Shown here piece by piece: positions 55,461-55,568 of a stretch of DNA of 55,568 nt (position 1 is its first letter; each line of letters begins with the position of its first letter). Location of the stretch: assembly GCF_000422545.1 (NCBI RefSeq), contig NZ_KE383874.1:1-55568 (forward strand), read 5' to 3'. The DNA is from Desulfocurvibacter africanus subsp. africanus DSM 2603. GTDB taxonomy: Bacteria; Desulfobacterota; Desulfovibrionia; Desulfovibrionales; Desulfovibrionaceae. The position numbers and the translations under genes are program-made. The notes below the pieces were generated by a model. That model was given only the letters and a program-made list of their open reading frames with translations, was not told the DNA's origin and searched no databases.

Positions 55461-55568
55461 GTCTCAATTCACGCCCCTGCACGAGGGGCGACCTGCCCCC
55501 ATACAGGACTTCGGTGGCCGGAGTCTGGTTTCAATCCACGCCCCTGCATGAGGGGCGACCTAGATGAG
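55461..55568 (-). CRISPR. Leader-distal end of a CRISPR array (type I-C-like repeat), cut by window edge
   Basis: Two 32-bp repeats occur at 55461-55492 and 55528-55559, separated by a 35-bp spacer, and a second spacer begins at 55560. The full repeat starts GTTTCAATCCACGCCCC; its complement ends ATTGAAAC as in type I-C repeats, so crRNA is probably read from the minus strand with the leader beyond the window. The left repeat differs at three positions, as expected for the oldest terminal repeat. No cas gene is in the window. Confidence 0.85.

Overview
The window reads as chromosomal DNA of a sulfate-reducing deltaproteobacterium of the Desulfovibrionaceae. The grounds are a neelaredoxin-type superoxide reductase, large hybrid histidine kinases and chemoreceptors, a phenylacetate-CoA ligase/ACT pair, several receiver-only proteins beside a TauE-type carrier, and a GC-rich backbone. 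No species can be named from the sequence alone.

Layout. (1) 1-4240 is host backbone: a 1202-residue hybrid kinase and the promoter of a tRNA-Thr(CGT) gene. (2) 4241-16612 is a visibly AT-rich integrated element of about 12.26 kb. It sits in the 3' half of that tRNA, is bounded by an 83-bp direct repeat (tRNA 3' end plus terminator), and has matching integrase arm-type repeats at both ends. It carries a full-length tyrosine integrase, a second catalytic-core-only recombinase, a probable replication protein facing a cluster of CTCA/TGAG palindromes, several ribbon-helix-helix miniproteins, a likely defence block (PD-(D/E)XK protein, HEPN-like protein, KAP P-loop NTPase), and a small operon around an orphan T4 gp21-type prohead protease. 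I read it as an integrative plasmid or phage-satellite-like element; it is the most unusual part of the window. (3) 16.6-40.3 kb is host backbone: two chemoreceptors, Mrp, GpmI with RsfS, PaaK with ACT, RtcB, a hybrid kinase, ThiE, DarP, dodecin, superoxide reductase, and ilvBN. Upstream of ilvB is a promoter, a 41-codon leader peptide with ten valines and a terminator, which together form a textbook attenuator. (4) 40.3-50.9 kb is a long + strand gene set behind a sigma-54 type -24/-12 site: three receiver-only proteins, a TauE/SafE-family carrier, a two-TM membrane protein, a PEP-synthase-like protein, YjbQ, a DUF485/ActP-type symporter pair and a cNMP-CBS-nucleotidyltransferase protein. It looks like a regulated organic-acid or sulfur-compound transport system. 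(5) 50.9-55.6 kb holds two histidine kinases and, at the right edge, the leader-distal end of a CRISPR array with type I-C-like repeats.

Two families of dispersed intergenic repeats run through the host DNA. One is a 128-129 bp MITE-like palindromic element with TAGAGCA/TGCTCTA ends (six full copies, one degenerate, one remnant). The other is about 105 bp and occurs twice, flanking the symporter block. The first is absent from the integrated element.
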